Shown: positions 1 to 10,005 of the stretch, one piece after another
How positions within the stretch are numbered: position 1 is the first letter of the stretch
Layout: each line of letters begins with the position of its first letter
NCBI GenBank assembly: GCA_963575745.1
Contig: CAUYUJ010017900.1
Span: 130,542-194,541 of the forward strand
Direction of reading: 5' to 3'
DNA: 64,000 nt
From: Prorocentrum cordatum
Taxonomy: Eukaryota > Sar > Dinophyceae > Prorocentrales > Prorocentraceae
Program-made: the position numbers and the translations under genes
The notes under the pieces: generated by a model
Seen by the model: only the letters and a program-made list of their open reading frames with translations
What the model was told of the DNA's origin: nothing
The model's database searches: none

Positions 1-178
1 TCAATGAAAGGTGGGGGTCAGTCAGAGCGCCGGATCTTGCAGGATCCTGCAGGGCCAGGGCTGCTCTGACCTGGGCTAGCGTGCAGGATTCTGCAGGATT
101 CTGAAGGATCAGGATCCTGCACGGCCTGATTGACCCGGGCTTGCACTGACCTGAGTCACTAGATCCCCGACTGGTCAG
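1..178. repeat. Palindromic decamer (GGATCCTGCA) repeat element
   Basis: The stretch is built from short runs of CAGGATCCTG-like palindromic decamers, flanked by GGGGTCAGTCAGAGCGCC on the left and TGACCCGGGC-type sequence on the right. A better preserved relative lies at 63066-63310, with the same flanks. No coding potential is apparent. It is either a small inverted-repeat element with an internal satellite or a dispersed satellite block. Confidence 0.6.
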
Positions 179-536
179 GGGCAACGATAGGGTGGGGTGG
201 AGTCTGGAGGTCTTCGGCTGTTTTCGTTCCGTGCGCGACGAGTATGGGATCGTTGACCTGAGGGTCGGATTTCAATGCCGGCTGTTTTTTTGCGTCACCG
301 CATGAGCGCCTGCCAGTTCGCACCCGCCTGTCCCCAAGCGGCCGCCTCTTCGCGGGCATGTAGACTGGGCCCCTGGCCCTCGGATGGTTTCGTCGGTTCT
401 CGTTGGCTCTCCAGCCTCGGGATGCCTTCCAGCGGCGGCGCCTCGCCGAGGGCGTCTCGAGGCTGCTCAGATCGTTCCGAGCGGCCGCCGGGGGCCCGAA
501 AACCACCAGGGGATGGACTCAAGTCAGGAGCGAAAA

Positions 537-667
537 AAGGACGTGCGCGTGCATGAATCCACGCTGATTTCGAGAGTGCGCATTGCGCGAATTTTCGTAT
601 CACGCGGCTGGTCTCGCGGATCGAGGGGCCGCGTTTATGTACATAGTTTGACGCGTACGTCCTTTGT
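537..667. mobile_element. Short TIR element (AAGGACGTACGCG family)
   Basis: Ends read AAAGGACGTGCGCGTG on the left and CGCGTACGTCCTTTG on the right, an inverted repeat. A second copy with closely matching interior lies at 27763-27892, so this is a dispersed non-autonomous element of about 130 bp. The surrounding 179-1359 holds no gene I can support. Confidence 0.55.
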
Positions 668-1359
668 GGGTTCCCTATCAAGGGGTAATGCATCGACCCC
701 CAACTGCCCATTGATCGCCCAGAAAGGCTGGTAGCCTCATCCCGCCCAGGAGCGAGCGGATTCGTCGATGCTTCCCCCCCTGGCCGTGGAAGTCGCTGTC
801 GCAGACTAGTGGCCGTCAAGTGGCCGTGGAAGTCACTCTCTCAGATTTTTTGACCCAGACGCTTCTCAGTAAGCTCGCATTTGCCACCTGCCCCCTTTCG
901 TGTTCATTTTCAGCGCTCTTGGATGGAACTGTGAGCCGGCGTGGTGCCTGCGGCATGGGTGATGTGTTCCGAGACTCCTTGTACTCGTGCAAAGTGACGG
1001 TGCCGAGTTTGCAAGCAGTGTTCGATGCACATAAACACCAGGTGGACCCACTTCAGAGCCGCTCGGAGACCCTCCCCGAGGTCGCCTGCTTGGTCACCTT
1101 TACCTTCCCCAGGTGCGGATATTGTTTCACCACCGTCTTCAGCAAGGCATTGGTGACTGAGGTTCAATTCGTGCAAGTCGATTTGCACATGCTGCTGTTG
1201 CTGTTCATTTACGTACTGCCGACAGTGACAACAGCTTTCTCGTCCAGCTCCTTCTTTTCTTTCCGTGGCCTTTCAGGCTCAAATCATCGATACAGGAAAG
1301 GACTATACAACGCGATGCGCACACCACCGCTGCGAAATTGAAGAGAACACTCGACCCAT

Positions 1360-2463
1360 ATGTCGCCTGCGTATGATGTGTGCCTGGCGCTTGTGATTTT
1401 CTTCATCACGCCTTTGCAGGCCTTGCGGATCGGTGCGTCGAAGGAATGCGAATCGTTTGCGTGCGACGTGCAGGATGGACATTTGCACCTAAGACAAAGT
1501 TGCGACAACCAGTTCGTGAAACACACGCCCAAAAGTTTTCAAGGGTTCTTGGATTTTGGTTGGCAGGGCCTGATGGCGTTCCCAGAGCAAAACTTCGCGT
1601 TCTGCACGATACCCAAGAATGCATGCAGGAGCTGGTTGCGCGTACTTGAGAAGGTGTACCTCAATGACCCAGGTTATACACCGTCTGATACTTTTATCCG
1701 ACTGAAAGAACACGTTCAAAGTGCATCAGCACGAGCAGACGTGTTCAGCAATCCCTCGGCCACTAGAGCTGTATTTGTAAGAGACCCCATCGCCCGTTTG
1801 GCATCGGTTTTTTTTGACAAATGCGCTTCCCACAAAGGGCCTTGCCCCATAGATCATAATGTGTGGGTCAGCATTCGCAAGATCGTGTCGTGGGCGCTGA
1901 ATGCAGACTTAGGCCCCAGTCATTTAAACGAACATTGGGTGATGCAGTCTCACTTTTGCGAACTCAAGGAGCGCATACATGAGTATACATTCATTGGCTA
2001 CATGACAAAAGAATCCTTAACGAGGGATGCTGCATGCCTGTTGGAGGAAGCAGGCCTGGCAAAGTTCAATGCAGAATTCGTCGGCGATGAAACACCCACT
2101 GAAAAAAACACCTGGACCAACGAGGAACGACTCCTCATGAAGTTGTTCACGAAAGACGCCGCCAAGGAATTGGTTCAGAAATTCGCCGACGACTACAGCA
2201 CGTTTGGTCTTCCTGAGCCTGCCTGGGTGGAGAGCGCCACGGGCGAATGGTACGACAAGATCCCCTCTAATTCTTCCGCACAGCACCGCGATAACCAAGC
2301 GGTGGATGAAGATGAAGATGATATCCAGTTGCCTGCGGCAAACTCCGCCACCGTGCAAGTGCCGCAGCGCAGCAGCGCCGCAGCGCCGCAGCGAAGCAGG
2401 AAAGAGGCTCGACTTAAGACCCGCTCACGTTCAGACAGGGTGCTGAACCGGAGCGGGTCTTGA
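1360..2463 (+). CDS. Sulfotransferase family protein (Sulfotransfer_2-like), secretory pathway
   Basis: A 367-residue intronless reading frame. Residues 1-22 form a signal peptide or short signal anchor (hydrophobic LALVIFFITPLQAL), which supports this ATG. Residues 79-95 (FAFCTIPKNACRSW) match the 5'-phosphosulfate loop of PAPS-dependent sulfotransferases, with the usual Lys at 86. Residues 137-155 (AVFVRDPIARLASVFFDK) match the 3'-phosphate site with its Arg-Asp-Pro. The segment YTFIGYMTKESLTRDAACLL at 209-228 is the family's downstream FVG-like motif. The family moves sulfate from PAPS to carbohydrate chains in the Golgi lumen, so a glycan sulfotransferase role is inferred; the substrate is unknown. 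The tail after about residue 305 is acidic, then Ala/Gln/Arg-rich, and probably disordered. No neighbouring gene on the same strand suggests a cluster. No spliced-leader relic was found just upstream, so the lack of introns is unexplained. Function is moderately sure, family membership is strong. Confidence 0.85.
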   Translation: MSPAYDVCLALVIFFITPLQALRIGASKECESFACDVQDGHLHLRQSCDNQFVKHTPKSFQGFLDFGWQGLMAFPEQNFAFCTIPKNACRSWLRVLEKVYLNDPGYTPSDTFIRLKEHVQSASARADVFSNPSATRAVFVRDPIARLASVFFDKCASHKGPCPIDHNVWVSIRKIVSWALNADLGPSHLNEHWVMQSHFCELKERIHEYTFIGYMTKESLTRDAACLLEEAGLAKFNAEFVGDETPTEKNTWTNEERLLMKLFTKDAAKELVQKFADDYSTFGLPEPAWVESATGEWYDKIPSNSSAQHRDNQAVDEDEDDIQLPAANSATVQVPQRSSAAAPQRSRKEARLKTRSRSDRVLNRSGS

Positions 2464-2702
2464 ACACCCCCTCCTTGTCCGCAGCCTCGTTCTCCTCCTT
2501 CCTCCTCGCTCCTTCTCCGTCTCCTCGCTCTTCATCCTCTTCCCTGTCTATCCTCTCACCTCCGTCTTGAACCCCATCTTGGAGGCCTCTCTGGGGGCCT
2601 CTGGAGAGCCTTTCTTGAGTCTCTTGGGGGCCTCTGAGGGCTGTCTCGGGGGCCTTTCGGGGTCTGTTGTGGGCTTCTGGGGGCCTCTTGGTGGCCGCTT
2701 AC
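2464..2702. repeat. CT-rich 3' flank and G/T-rich GGGGCCTCT repeat
   Basis: CT-rich sequence directly follows the sulfotransferase stop and then passes into a degenerate repeat with recurring TTGGGGGCCTCT motifs. The same motif family recurs at 4400-5340, 6430-7010, 14905-15425 and 57050-57560. No gene is visible. Confidence 0.5.
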
Positions 2703-2800
2703 ACAGAAAGCTCGAGCATTTTATATGGGTCTAAGAATCATGCATTTGCAAACGCCTAGCATCTTCAAACCAAAATCCAGATTTCTTCGACTCGGGGTTC
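2703..2800. repeat. Copy of a roughly 95-bp repeat shared with 14811-14905
   Basis: Starts CACAGAAAGCTCGAGCA and continues with similar sequence to 14811-14905. This copy lies at the 3' end of the minus-strand copia pol remnant, and the other lies just upstream of gag, so the pair could be LTR remains. The overlap with pol coding also allows a second copia copy's 3' end at 14.8 kb. Confidence 0.45.
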
Positions 2801-3930
2801 AGTGCCCTCCTTACTGTGGAGAGTACACCCGTAGTCCTGAAATTGTCTTCTGAGGTCGGGCTGAGGTCCTGATGGCGGCGATTGACAGGGGCCAGCCTGC
2901 ACAGTTGCGGAAAGATGTGCGGCTGCATTTGCTGATCATCCTCGAAGTCCTTCTCGATGTTGTCGCCCTCGAAGTCCAGCACCACTGGCGGCCTCTCGGT
3001 GTCGCCCACGGTGTCTAGAGAGTATCCATGTTCATGATCTTCTGGTGCCTGGCGGACGTAAACTCGGGATCTTGTACCAGGGCCCACTGCTGCTTGACGT
3101 AGAAGCCCAGAGTGATCTGCAACGCTGGAGCCTCCAGCTCGGTTGACCCGTTTGCGATCATCGCCTCCGAAGGTACCCACCTCAGCATTGTGCCGGCTGC
3201 ACTTATGCTTTGACGGAGGGCCCAGCCTTCTATCGCTGATCGCTGGTCATTGCATCCATATCCTGATGAGCACGCGCGGACGACATCGCCTTGCAGTCCG
3301 TGACGAGAGTTCCTGGCATTGTCCTCAGGGACTCATTGATCTCGTGGTTGGTGTTCGGGCGTCCGTGACTCATCTCATACCTAGCGAGACGAACATACTC
3401 TTGAGCCTCGTTGGCCATCGTGCCCATCTGGATCTCAGCTCCCAGGGAACTTCGCGTCACCTTCGGTCACTCCGTGGATGTTCCTTGGATCATGGTGACG
3501 GAGGTGCGGTGGCCGTGGAGGATCAAGCCATTTTGTGAGCCTCCTGCTTTTCGTAACTTTCAAGCTTCATCGTGCTATGCTGCGAAGACTGGGTCGTCCA
3601 CTGGCTTGAAACTAACACGATGGTGATCCAGGCGGTCTAGTGGGCGGTGTGCACCAGCTTGTTGATCATCTTGATTGTCGCCATCGTCCCTGTTGGCACG
3701 TCTCCTCCCAGGATGCTCGTTTCGCTGGCGAGCCAGGTCATCTCTTGAGAGGCCAGGAATATCATGCTGCCTAGGGCTCCTCTGCACTTGGACTTGAGGC
3801 TGTCCGACAGGGGTACCTCGTCCTTCAACTTCGTCTCGTCGCTGGTTAGCTCGATGCCTCTCGGGGCGTCCTGGGGGCGTCTTGGGCCGTCTTGGGGCCC
3901 CCATTGCGCCGTCGGGCCGTCTGGAAGCAT
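2731..3930 (-). pseudogene. Ty1/copia pol remnant: connector and RNase H
   Basis: On the minus strand the conceptual product carries DEVPLSDSLKSKCRGALGSM then IFLASQEMTWLASETSIL and NKLVHTAH (about 3850-3637). This is the copia RT-connector (L..YR..+G.L.YLA..TRPD). Further on, RSSLGAEIQMGTMANEAQEY and GTLVTDCKAM (about 3460-3290) match the copia-type RNase H core with its LVTD Asp. The C-terminal part to 2731 is more diverged. Frames change between 3575 and 3230, so several indels are present and it cannot make one protein. It continues the reverse transcriptase at 7862-7149, from which it is split by about 3.2 kb of inserted repeats. Identification as copia is fairly strong; the exact ends are not. 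Confidence 0.7.
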
Positions 3931-4046
3931 CTTGAGCTTTCTTGGGGCCCTCTGGGACTACTAGGAGGCCGAAGAAGCCAAACCCATATTTTCCTTTTGG
4001 TGTTAATTGTGTTTGTGCAGTTTCCTCGTGCAGGCGCTTCGGGGCT

Positions 4047-4361
4047 CCTCCTCCTCCTCCTCCTCCTCCTCCTCCTCCTCCTCCTCCTCCTCCTCCTCCC
4101 CCTCCTCCCCTCTCCTCCTCCTCCTCCTCCCTCCTCCTCCTCCTCCTCCTCCTCCTCCTCTCCTCCCCTCCTCCTCTCCTCCTCTCCTCTCCTCCTCCTC
4201 CTCCTCCTCCTCCTCCTCCTCCTCCTCCTCCTCCCTCCTCTCCTCTCCCTCCTCCTCTCCTCCTCCTCCTCCTCCTCCTCCTCCTCCTCCTCCTCCCCCT
4301 CCTCCTCCTCCTCCTCCTCCTCCTCCTCCTCCTCCTCCTCCCTCCTCCTCCTCCTATCCTG
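4047..4361. repeat. Imperfect (CTC)n microsatellite
   Basis: About 315 bp of CTC triplets with occasional CT or CC interruptions that shift phase. It creates long proline/serine/leucine or glutamate/arginine/glycine reading frames on both strands, none of which is a gene. Confidence 0.95.
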
Positions 4362-4399
4362 GGTTCCGTTTTGCGTTTTTGCACGTTTGTCAACGCTGC

Positions 4400-5340
4400 G
4401 CGCATCGATTTGGCCTTTGGGGGGCTTCTCGGACGCCTCTTTTGGGGGACTCTTGGGGCCTTTTGGGGACCTCTTTGGGGCCTCTTGGGCGCGTCTTGGA
4501 CCGTCTTGAAGCGCCATTGCGCCGTCTGGACCCTGCGGGCACCGTCTTGGAGGCTTCTTAGTGCCACTTTGGTGCTCTCTTGGGGTCTTCTTGGGCCGTC
4601 TTGATGGCTTCTTGGACCATTTTGGGTGCCTCTTCTGGGCGATCTTGGGGCCCTCTTGGGCTATCTGGGAATCCCCTTGGGCCGCAGGGGGGTCGTTTCG
4701 GAGGGTGCTTGAGCCGTCATGGGCGGCCGAAACTTCGAATCTGCGAGAAGCCTACATCATTCAAAAACCTACGGAACAACATTTTTTCGGGGCCTCTGGA
4801 GGCGCTCTTGGGGGTCTGTTGGGGTCCCTCTTTTTGGCCTCTGAGGCCCTCTTGGAGCTATCTTGGGCCGTCCTGAGGCCGTCGTGGGTCGTCTTGAAGC
4901 CATCTTGAGCCGTCGGGATTCCCCTGTGGACTCCAAGGGGGCCCACAAGGCCAATGTCATGTATTTTCCATAGGTTGTTGGTAGGTTTGTCAACTTCGCA
5001 CGAAAGGGTCGGCGACTCGGCGGGGGCCCTCTGGGGGGATTCAAGAGGGGTTGCTTTGCAATGTATAAGAGTACCATGTTTTGCAATGGGCCTTTCTTGA
5101 CGCTTGGTGGTCAGGCCCTTGCGTCACACACCCGTCCTGTCGGACTGCCGAGACGTTTCGTTGCAGTCCGGACGTGGATTCTCAAGCTTACGCCACACTG
5201 CCGACTCCTAGGCGGACTGGCAGTTGTTGTGTGTTGCTCCTGAGGGCCTATTGTGCGCCTTTTGGGGGCTTCTTGGAGCTCTCTTGGGGCTTCATGAGGG
5301 CTTCTTGGGGGCCTTCTCGGAGCCTATTGGGCTGACATTC
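4400..5340. repeat. Degenerate G/T-rich repeat (CTTGGGGCC motif)
   Basis: Recurring CTCTTGGGGCC, CCGTCTTGG and similar motifs at irregular spacing, conceptually read as GASWGLLGPSW-like peptides on the plus strand and PRRPQEAPK-like peptides on the minus strand. It sits inside the copia element. No fixed period is evident, and no gene is supported. Confidence 0.7.
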
Positions 5341-6131
5341 TCAGTATTCGCCGTGCGCGCATGGGGAAACTTGCGAGACTCCACGTGCACAGACGGCGGG
5401 CATCTGTCAATTGTTTTGCCTCGGCGGCTAGGCAGGGGTCGTCTGCGCTGGCGGAAGAAGCTAACTAATCGGGGGCACCGTTGTAGCGAAATGGCCATCA
5501 TGCAAGAGGAGGGGAGGCAGGACGAGCGGGCGGCCGCGGGGAGGGGGAACAAGCGAGGGCCGCTCAGGGGGGGACGGGTCATTGCCAGAGCTGCAGGCGC
5601 GCCCAGCCCCGCTGGCGGGGACAGAGGCGGCTGCTGCGCTGGGGTTCCAGCGGCGGCGGGGCCCAGTGCGGGACGGGTACCAGAACAAGTACAGCAAGTC
5701 GAGTGTCACGAAGCCGCCAAGGAGCATGACACGCAAGGCAGCGGGCCGCGCGTCGGCCATGTGGGTGCGCGGAAGGTGCGGCAAGTAGACGAGCACCAGG
5801 GGAGGGATGTATCCAGCAAGGTGCTGGGCCAGCCCGGGGTGGCGGGCGGCAAGACCGGGCCCAGGTCCCCAGCGTGGCGGCTGCAGGCAGCAACCCCGCA
5901 CCATCGCGGCGCGCGGAGGGAGGGAGAGCGGACGGGGCAGGCACGACGCGAACGGGGAGGAACACGCCCCGCCTGCAGGGGACCCCGCAGGCGGGGCGGC
6001 GGCGCCGGGCCGCATCCGCGGCGGCAGGCTGCGCCGCGCGCTGCGAAGTGGGGCGGAGGGGCAGCGCGCTGCCGACCCGCAGGCGAGCGGCTCGCGAGAA
6101 CCCCCTCTTGCCCGGGTTTGACAGGGTCTTG
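5341..6131. other. GC-rich stretch without a supported gene
   Basis: Open frames exist on both strands and overlap each other, as expected at this GC content. They are Arg/Gly/Pro/Ala-rich with no recognisable motif. I see no RNA gene or clear repeat here. Confidence 0.5.
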
Positions 6132-6255
6132 GCATCGCTCGGACGTGTGCATTTTTCCTTCGGCGAGGACCATCGAGGAGCATCTTTGATCATTTGGCGA
6201 AAAAACCACGCACGAAACCGAATAAAAACACAGGGAATGGACGTCCGAGCGATGG
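6132..6255. mobile_element. MITE, CATCGCTCGGACGT family
   Basis: Left end CATCGCTCGGACGTGTGCAT and right end ATGGACGTCCGAGCGATG form a terminal inverted repeat. The interior closely matches 25781-25901. A third copy at 61381-61975 has the same ends but has been filled with other elements. Confidence 0.75.
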
Positions 6256-6429
6256 CGAGGGTTGGGCCAATCGGCGAACCACGGCGGCCGGCAGCAGCCG
6301 GGGGACGACAGTGGTGCCCAGCGCAGCCAAAGCTGTGGCAGGGCATCTGTCAGAACACCAGAAAAAGGAGTATCGAATGGCCTCTGGCACAGCCCGCCAC
6401 CGTGCTTGGGTTGCGGGTCTGGGGCCACT

Positions 6430-7010
6430 CGGATGGCTGATGGGGTCTTGTGGGAGGCGTTTCGGCGGCGTCTCGGAGGCAGTGTTTGAATCTCTCGGGG
6501 GCCTCCTGGGAGCCTCTTGGTTTTTTTTTTTGCGGCCATCTTGGGCTCCCTGGGGGCCTGTTGGGGGCTTTTTTGGGGCAGCCCGGAGGCGTCTTGGGCT
6601 GGAAGATTCGAACTGTCCGTTCGAGTTCCCTCTTCCCTCATGGGCCGTCTTGGGGGCTTGTTGCGCCGTCTTGAGGCCCTCTTGGGTCGTCTTTGGGGCC
6701 CTCTTTGGGGCCTCTTGGCCCGTCTTGGGGCGTTTTTGACGGCCTCTTGGGCCGTCTGGGACGATCTGAACGCCCAAAAGGCGAATGTGATACACATATT
6801 TGTCTCGCAATGGAAATGAGGCGATTTTGTGCTTCTGGAGGCCCTCTTGGGACGCCTCTTGGGGGGTTCCAGGGGCGTCTTTGAGGCCTCTTGGGCCGTC
6901 TGGAGGCCAGCGTGGGCGTTTTGGGTCGATCTTTCAGCGAGTCGTGGCCCTTGTGGACCGCCCCGGCGGCCTCTTGGGGCCCTCTTGGCCTGTTTCGGGG
7001 CCCTCTGCCC
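6430..7010. repeat. Degenerate G/T-rich repeat (CTTGGGGCC motif)
   Basis: Same motif family as 4400-5340, with many CTCTTGGGGCC and CGTCTTGGGC units. It abuts the point where the copia reverse transcriptase is broken. The neighbouring 7010-7148 is C/G homopolymer-rich and holds no gene. Confidence 0.65.
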
Positions 7011-7148
7011 CCCCGGGTGCGCTCAGCCGGGTCCTGGGCCCCCCCCCCCCTTCCAAATCGACTGGGCTGGGCTCCCGGGGGAGGGATGTGGGGAGGGGGG
7101 AACATCTCACGCGCCGATGAACCCAAGGGGATCGGCGGATTGTGTAGT

Positions 7149-7862
7149 TTACCACATGCACGTGCTCTGACCCACACTGAGTAATGCATCTGGCCTCCCC
7201 TGACCCCCAAGTGTAACAGGCCCTGAATGTCGAACAGGTTCTTGTGTCCTTTTTGGCGAGTTGGGAATACCGATCACGAAGTCGTCCACGCCCACGAAGA
7301 CGACTATCTCGATCATGCCCTTGCGCAGTTGATCCAAAGACACGGCTCCAAGGACATCGCTATGTACCCCAGGTTCTTCAGGTCATTGTCCACATTGCCG
7401 TGCCACTCTTTCGGTGCGCTCACCAATTCGTGCGCTGCCTTCAGCATCTCAACGCATTCCTCGTCGGATAGTTGAAGCGCTCATCGAAGGTCTGGCGCTG
7501 GCTCCACCAGCAAGTTGTGTTTGGCCTGTGTGGGATACCCTTGCCTTCAGGTCGCCGCTTCACATTCTGAATCGGACGCTGGCCATAATATGTAGAGTGA
7601 GATTCTTTCTTCGGGAGGACATCGTGAGGCTCGACTTCTCGATCGTGGCGAGTTGGGGGTCCATAGAGCTCAGCAGGATCAGCCTTGCTTTTACTGTGCT
7701 GCCCTCGTCCTTCATGATGGGGGGCCACCTCGTCCTCATGGGTTTCACGTCTGGCTTTTGCCTGGCCGCCTGACAGACCTCGTTGTGCGTCCAGTTGTTG
7801 ACCTCCATATTCGCGTCTGCGACCGTGGTCACCTGCGACGCTTTCCTTAAGTTCATCTGCAC
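7149..7862 (-). pseudogene. Ty1/copia reverse transcriptase remnant
   Basis: Read on the minus strand, 7862-7560 gives MRTRWPPIMKDEG, TVKARLILLSSMDPQL and SSLTMSSRRKNLTLHIMAS, matching the copia start of RT (R+V...K......KARLV..G..DP...SPT.SR). About 7475-7340 gives LKAAHELVSAPKEWHGNV and LGYIAMSLEPCLWI, the copia LRKAAYGL..AP..W block. About 7320-7280 gives VFVGVDDFVIGI, the catalytic YVDD-type box, here with Val before Asp-Asp. At least two frame changes separate these blocks, so the copy is dead. The upstream linker lies at 8520-7885 and the downstream connector/RNase H at 3930. The element probably encoded a gag-pol polyprotein for copia retrotransposition. Confidence 0.8.
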
Positions 7863-7884
7863 CTGTCGCTTCTCTGCCGCCTTC

Positions 7885-8520
7885 TTAAGGCTCTCTTCTT
7901 TTTGTCTTTTCGCTTGCAGAAGCGAGCACCGCTCCCTCTATGGCGAACTCGGCGGTATAGACGTCTATGGTTTCGCTCAGGTTAGCGAAGATCTCAGCCA
8001 CCCCGAGTGCCTCGGTCGTCCTGGGTTTCTTCTCGGGCGCTGCGGGGTTCCGTCGGAGTGAAATTGGGACGTCGTCCAGGAGTGGGTTTCTCCCAGGATT
8101 GTAATCTGTAGACGTCTGCCCTGGTGGCGCAAGTACCTCCGCTGGAGAAGGTGGTCGTGAAGCCGTCTGCGATGGTGGTGGCTCCTCTTGGTCTGGCTCC
8201 GAATCAAGGTCCTCTGCCATTCTGCGTAGTACGTCCTCTAGAATCAGGTCGTTTTGTGGGACTTGTGGTGTATCTCTGGAGAGCTCCTCGGGGTCCCGCT
8301 CTGGCATGAGTTCGTCCTTTAGCTGATTTCCGCGAGCTTCTTCTGTTGCCTCGTCTTGGTGATCTGGCTCCGGAGGGGCTTCAGGTTCGTCCGCTGAGGC
8401 GTGTGTCTCGCCTCGATCGTGATCAACTCCCTCGGGTGGTCTCTGGTTGCTTACGTCCCAGTGCCTGGCCTCGATGTCCGGTGCCTCGACCAGTGGCTGT
8501 CTCTCGATTGGCTTCGACAT
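7885..8520 (-). pseudogene. Copia polyprotein linker between integrase and RT (acidic, Pro-rich)
   Basis: An open 211-codon minus-strand frame, rich in Glu, Asp, Pro and Arg (for example EAPPEPDHQDEATEEARGNQ). It lies exactly where copia polyproteins carry a variable, disordered segment between integrase and reverse transcriptase, and RT follows directly at 7862. No catalytic motif is expected here. Assignment rests on position and composition, not on family-specific residues. Confidence 0.55.
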
Positions 8521-8564
8521 CCGGAGTATCGCATAGAGTCATGATGTGCCAACCTGCTTCAGCC

Positions 8565-8730
8565 TTGACCACCAGAAAGAATCTCGAGAAACAAGAGATT
8601 ACCAAGCTTGGAGGCTTTTCACGTGCCGGGCCCTGGCAGGCGATGCTCGTTCGACACTCTTTGGGTACTTTCCTGGGTGCTTGAAATCATTTCCAGAGTG
8701 GTCCTGGAGTGCGATGGGAGCAACATACGC
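8565..8730. repeat. Inverted-repeat element shared with 42943-43095
   Basis: Contains GGCAGGCGATGCTCGTTCG and TTTCCTGGGTGCTTGAAATC. Close counterparts occur at 42943-43095, where CGAGCACCAGGAAAGT and ACTTTCCTGTGCGCTCG form an inverted pair. It is probably another MITE family, with poorly defined ends. Confidence 0.45.
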
Positions 8731-8737
8731 ATGGAGT

Positions 8738-9006
8738 GACATCGGGCGTGTCCATCTACAGGGGGAATATTCAAACATAGTCAACACATACTCAGGGGAC
8801 GTTTTTTTGTTTTTTGTTTTTTTTTTGTGTGTGTGTGAGAGAGACTATTTTTTGTATAGTTGAGCATGTCTAGGGTATTTATCATGTTTTGTTCCTTTTT
8901 TGCTCAAAGTCCGCTGTAGGTATTTTCATGTTTTTTTTTTTTTTTGTTGTGTTCATTTGTCTTTTTTAGGGAAATCCGCCTGTAGGGGAACACGCCCGAC
9001 CTGAGC
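8738..9006. mobile_element. Introner-like element, copy 1
   Basis: Left end ATCGGGCGTGTCCATCTACA and right end CCTGTAGGGGAACACGCCCG are the family's terminal inverted repeats. The interior has the family landmarks ATTCAAACATAGTCAA and GGGGACG, expanded by T-runs. No clear target-site duplication is visible for this copy. Confidence 0.7.
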
Positions 9007-9069
9007 GCAGAGGTCCTCATCGTGCTCGCGCGCGGGTCTCAGCTGCCGGAGCGTGGCGAGAGCCCACCT

Positions 9070-9240
9070 TCGGGGGTGGACAGACCTCCTACCCTGACAC
9101 GTCGATTAGCGAATTGGCCGTTTTCGGTTCGCGAGAGGGCGTCGCGGCCGTCATTTTTGCGGGTCCAGGTCCGTCGATTTCGGTCCTAGGTCGTTTTCAC
9201 TAAGGGGAGGTTTACTAAAGGGAGGTTTGCCCACCGCCGA
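9070..9240. mobile_element. TIR element, CGGNGGTGGACAGACCTCC family
   Basis: The left end CGGGGGTGGACAGACCTCCT is complementary to the right end AGGTTTGCCCACCGCCG. The interior, including GGCCGTTTTCGGTTCGCGAG and GCGGGTCCAGGTCCGTCG, is shared with 36083-36253 and with parts of 34094-34570 and 27343-27470. Confidence 0.7.
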
Positions 9241-9327
9241 GTGGTGGTAGTTCAGCACCAGGCTGCGGGGGGGGGGGCCTCGTCATTCTCTCGGGCAGAA
9301 AGAGTTCGTTTACCACCAAGGCTGGTC

Positions 9328-9497
9328 TTAAGTCGGGCCTGTCCCTCTACAGGAGGGAAGTTCCCAAATTGTCAAACAAATTGTCTGGGGACGACTATTG
9401 TGGACCATGTTTGAGCATGTGTTTAGAAGTTATGGTTGTTGGACTATTTTTCATTTTTCGCTCAAAATCCGGCTGTAGGAGGACATGCCCGACCTAA
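9328..9497. mobile_element. Introner-like element, copy 2, inserted in copia integrase
   Basis: Ends TTAAGTCGGGCCTGTCCC and GGACATGCCCGACCTAA are inverted repeats. AAGGCTGGTC occurs at both borders (9318-9327 and 9496-9505), giving an 8-10 bp target duplication. On the minus strand it interrupts the copia integrase frame right after Gly-Pro-Ala-Leu, and the frame can be followed on the other side. Confidence 0.85.
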
Positions 9498-9692
9498 GGC
9501 TGGTCCTAGGAACTCCCGCTTGGACCTCTTGAGCTTATCCCTCCTGCTGCAGGGCTCAGCCCGGAAGAGTACAAGCTTGCCCGTCTCCCATGTCGTGAAC
9601 TGCCTCGTCTTGGAGAGAGCTGCCAGTCCAGCCTGATGATCTACTAGAGCCTCTGCAAACACCTTCCGCGCCTGCATACGTCTTTTCATCAT
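9498..9692 (-). pseudogene. Ty1/copia integrase C-terminal remnant
   Basis: The minus-strand frame reads ARKVFAEALVDHQAGLAALS, then FTTWETGKLVLFRAEP and KREFLGPAL. This fits the copia integrase C-terminus, which has a run of Ala/Arg helices, a G..V..WR segment and a GPA motif. The introner at 9328-9497 follows the GPAL residues. On the far side a frame reading LVVNELFLPERMTR resumes for a short distance. The catalytic D,D-35-E core was not found in readable form further upstream. Confidence 0.6.
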
Positions 9693-10005
9693 CTTCTCGG
9701 CGTTCGATCCTTTCTCGGCCTCGGGCTGGAGCTATACCACAGTGCCCGTCAGCTGTGAGTCCAGCGGTCGAAGCTGTCGTCCGAAATGCCTTGATCTGGA
9801 GAGGCTCCGGAGACCCGGAACATCTCTCAGTGGGTTGCCGCACACTGGCTGAACAACTTTTCTGTTTTGCATTCTGGATCCATGGTGGCCATCCGTGTGG
9901 CGGCAAGCTTGATGAGGTTGATGGTCAATTCCACGCGCCTGTGTTTCCACTGTGTGCCTCGGCAGGACCAGCTTCCCAATGGATGCTTCGCTGTGCTGCT
10001 TTTTT

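Noticed and set aside
820-1341. 173-codon frame just upstream of the sulfotransferase
   Set aside because: No recognisable domain, and the overlapping minus-strand frames are equally open.
3575-4567. 330-codon minus-strand frame with long Arg/Gly runs
   Set aside because: It is the translation of a (CTC)n tract and of the G/T-rich repeat; only its last few residues belong to the copia connector.
5224-6189. 321-codon plus-strand frame
   Set aside because: Arg/Gly/Ala-rich, overlapped by equally long frames on the other strand, no motif; open because of GC content.
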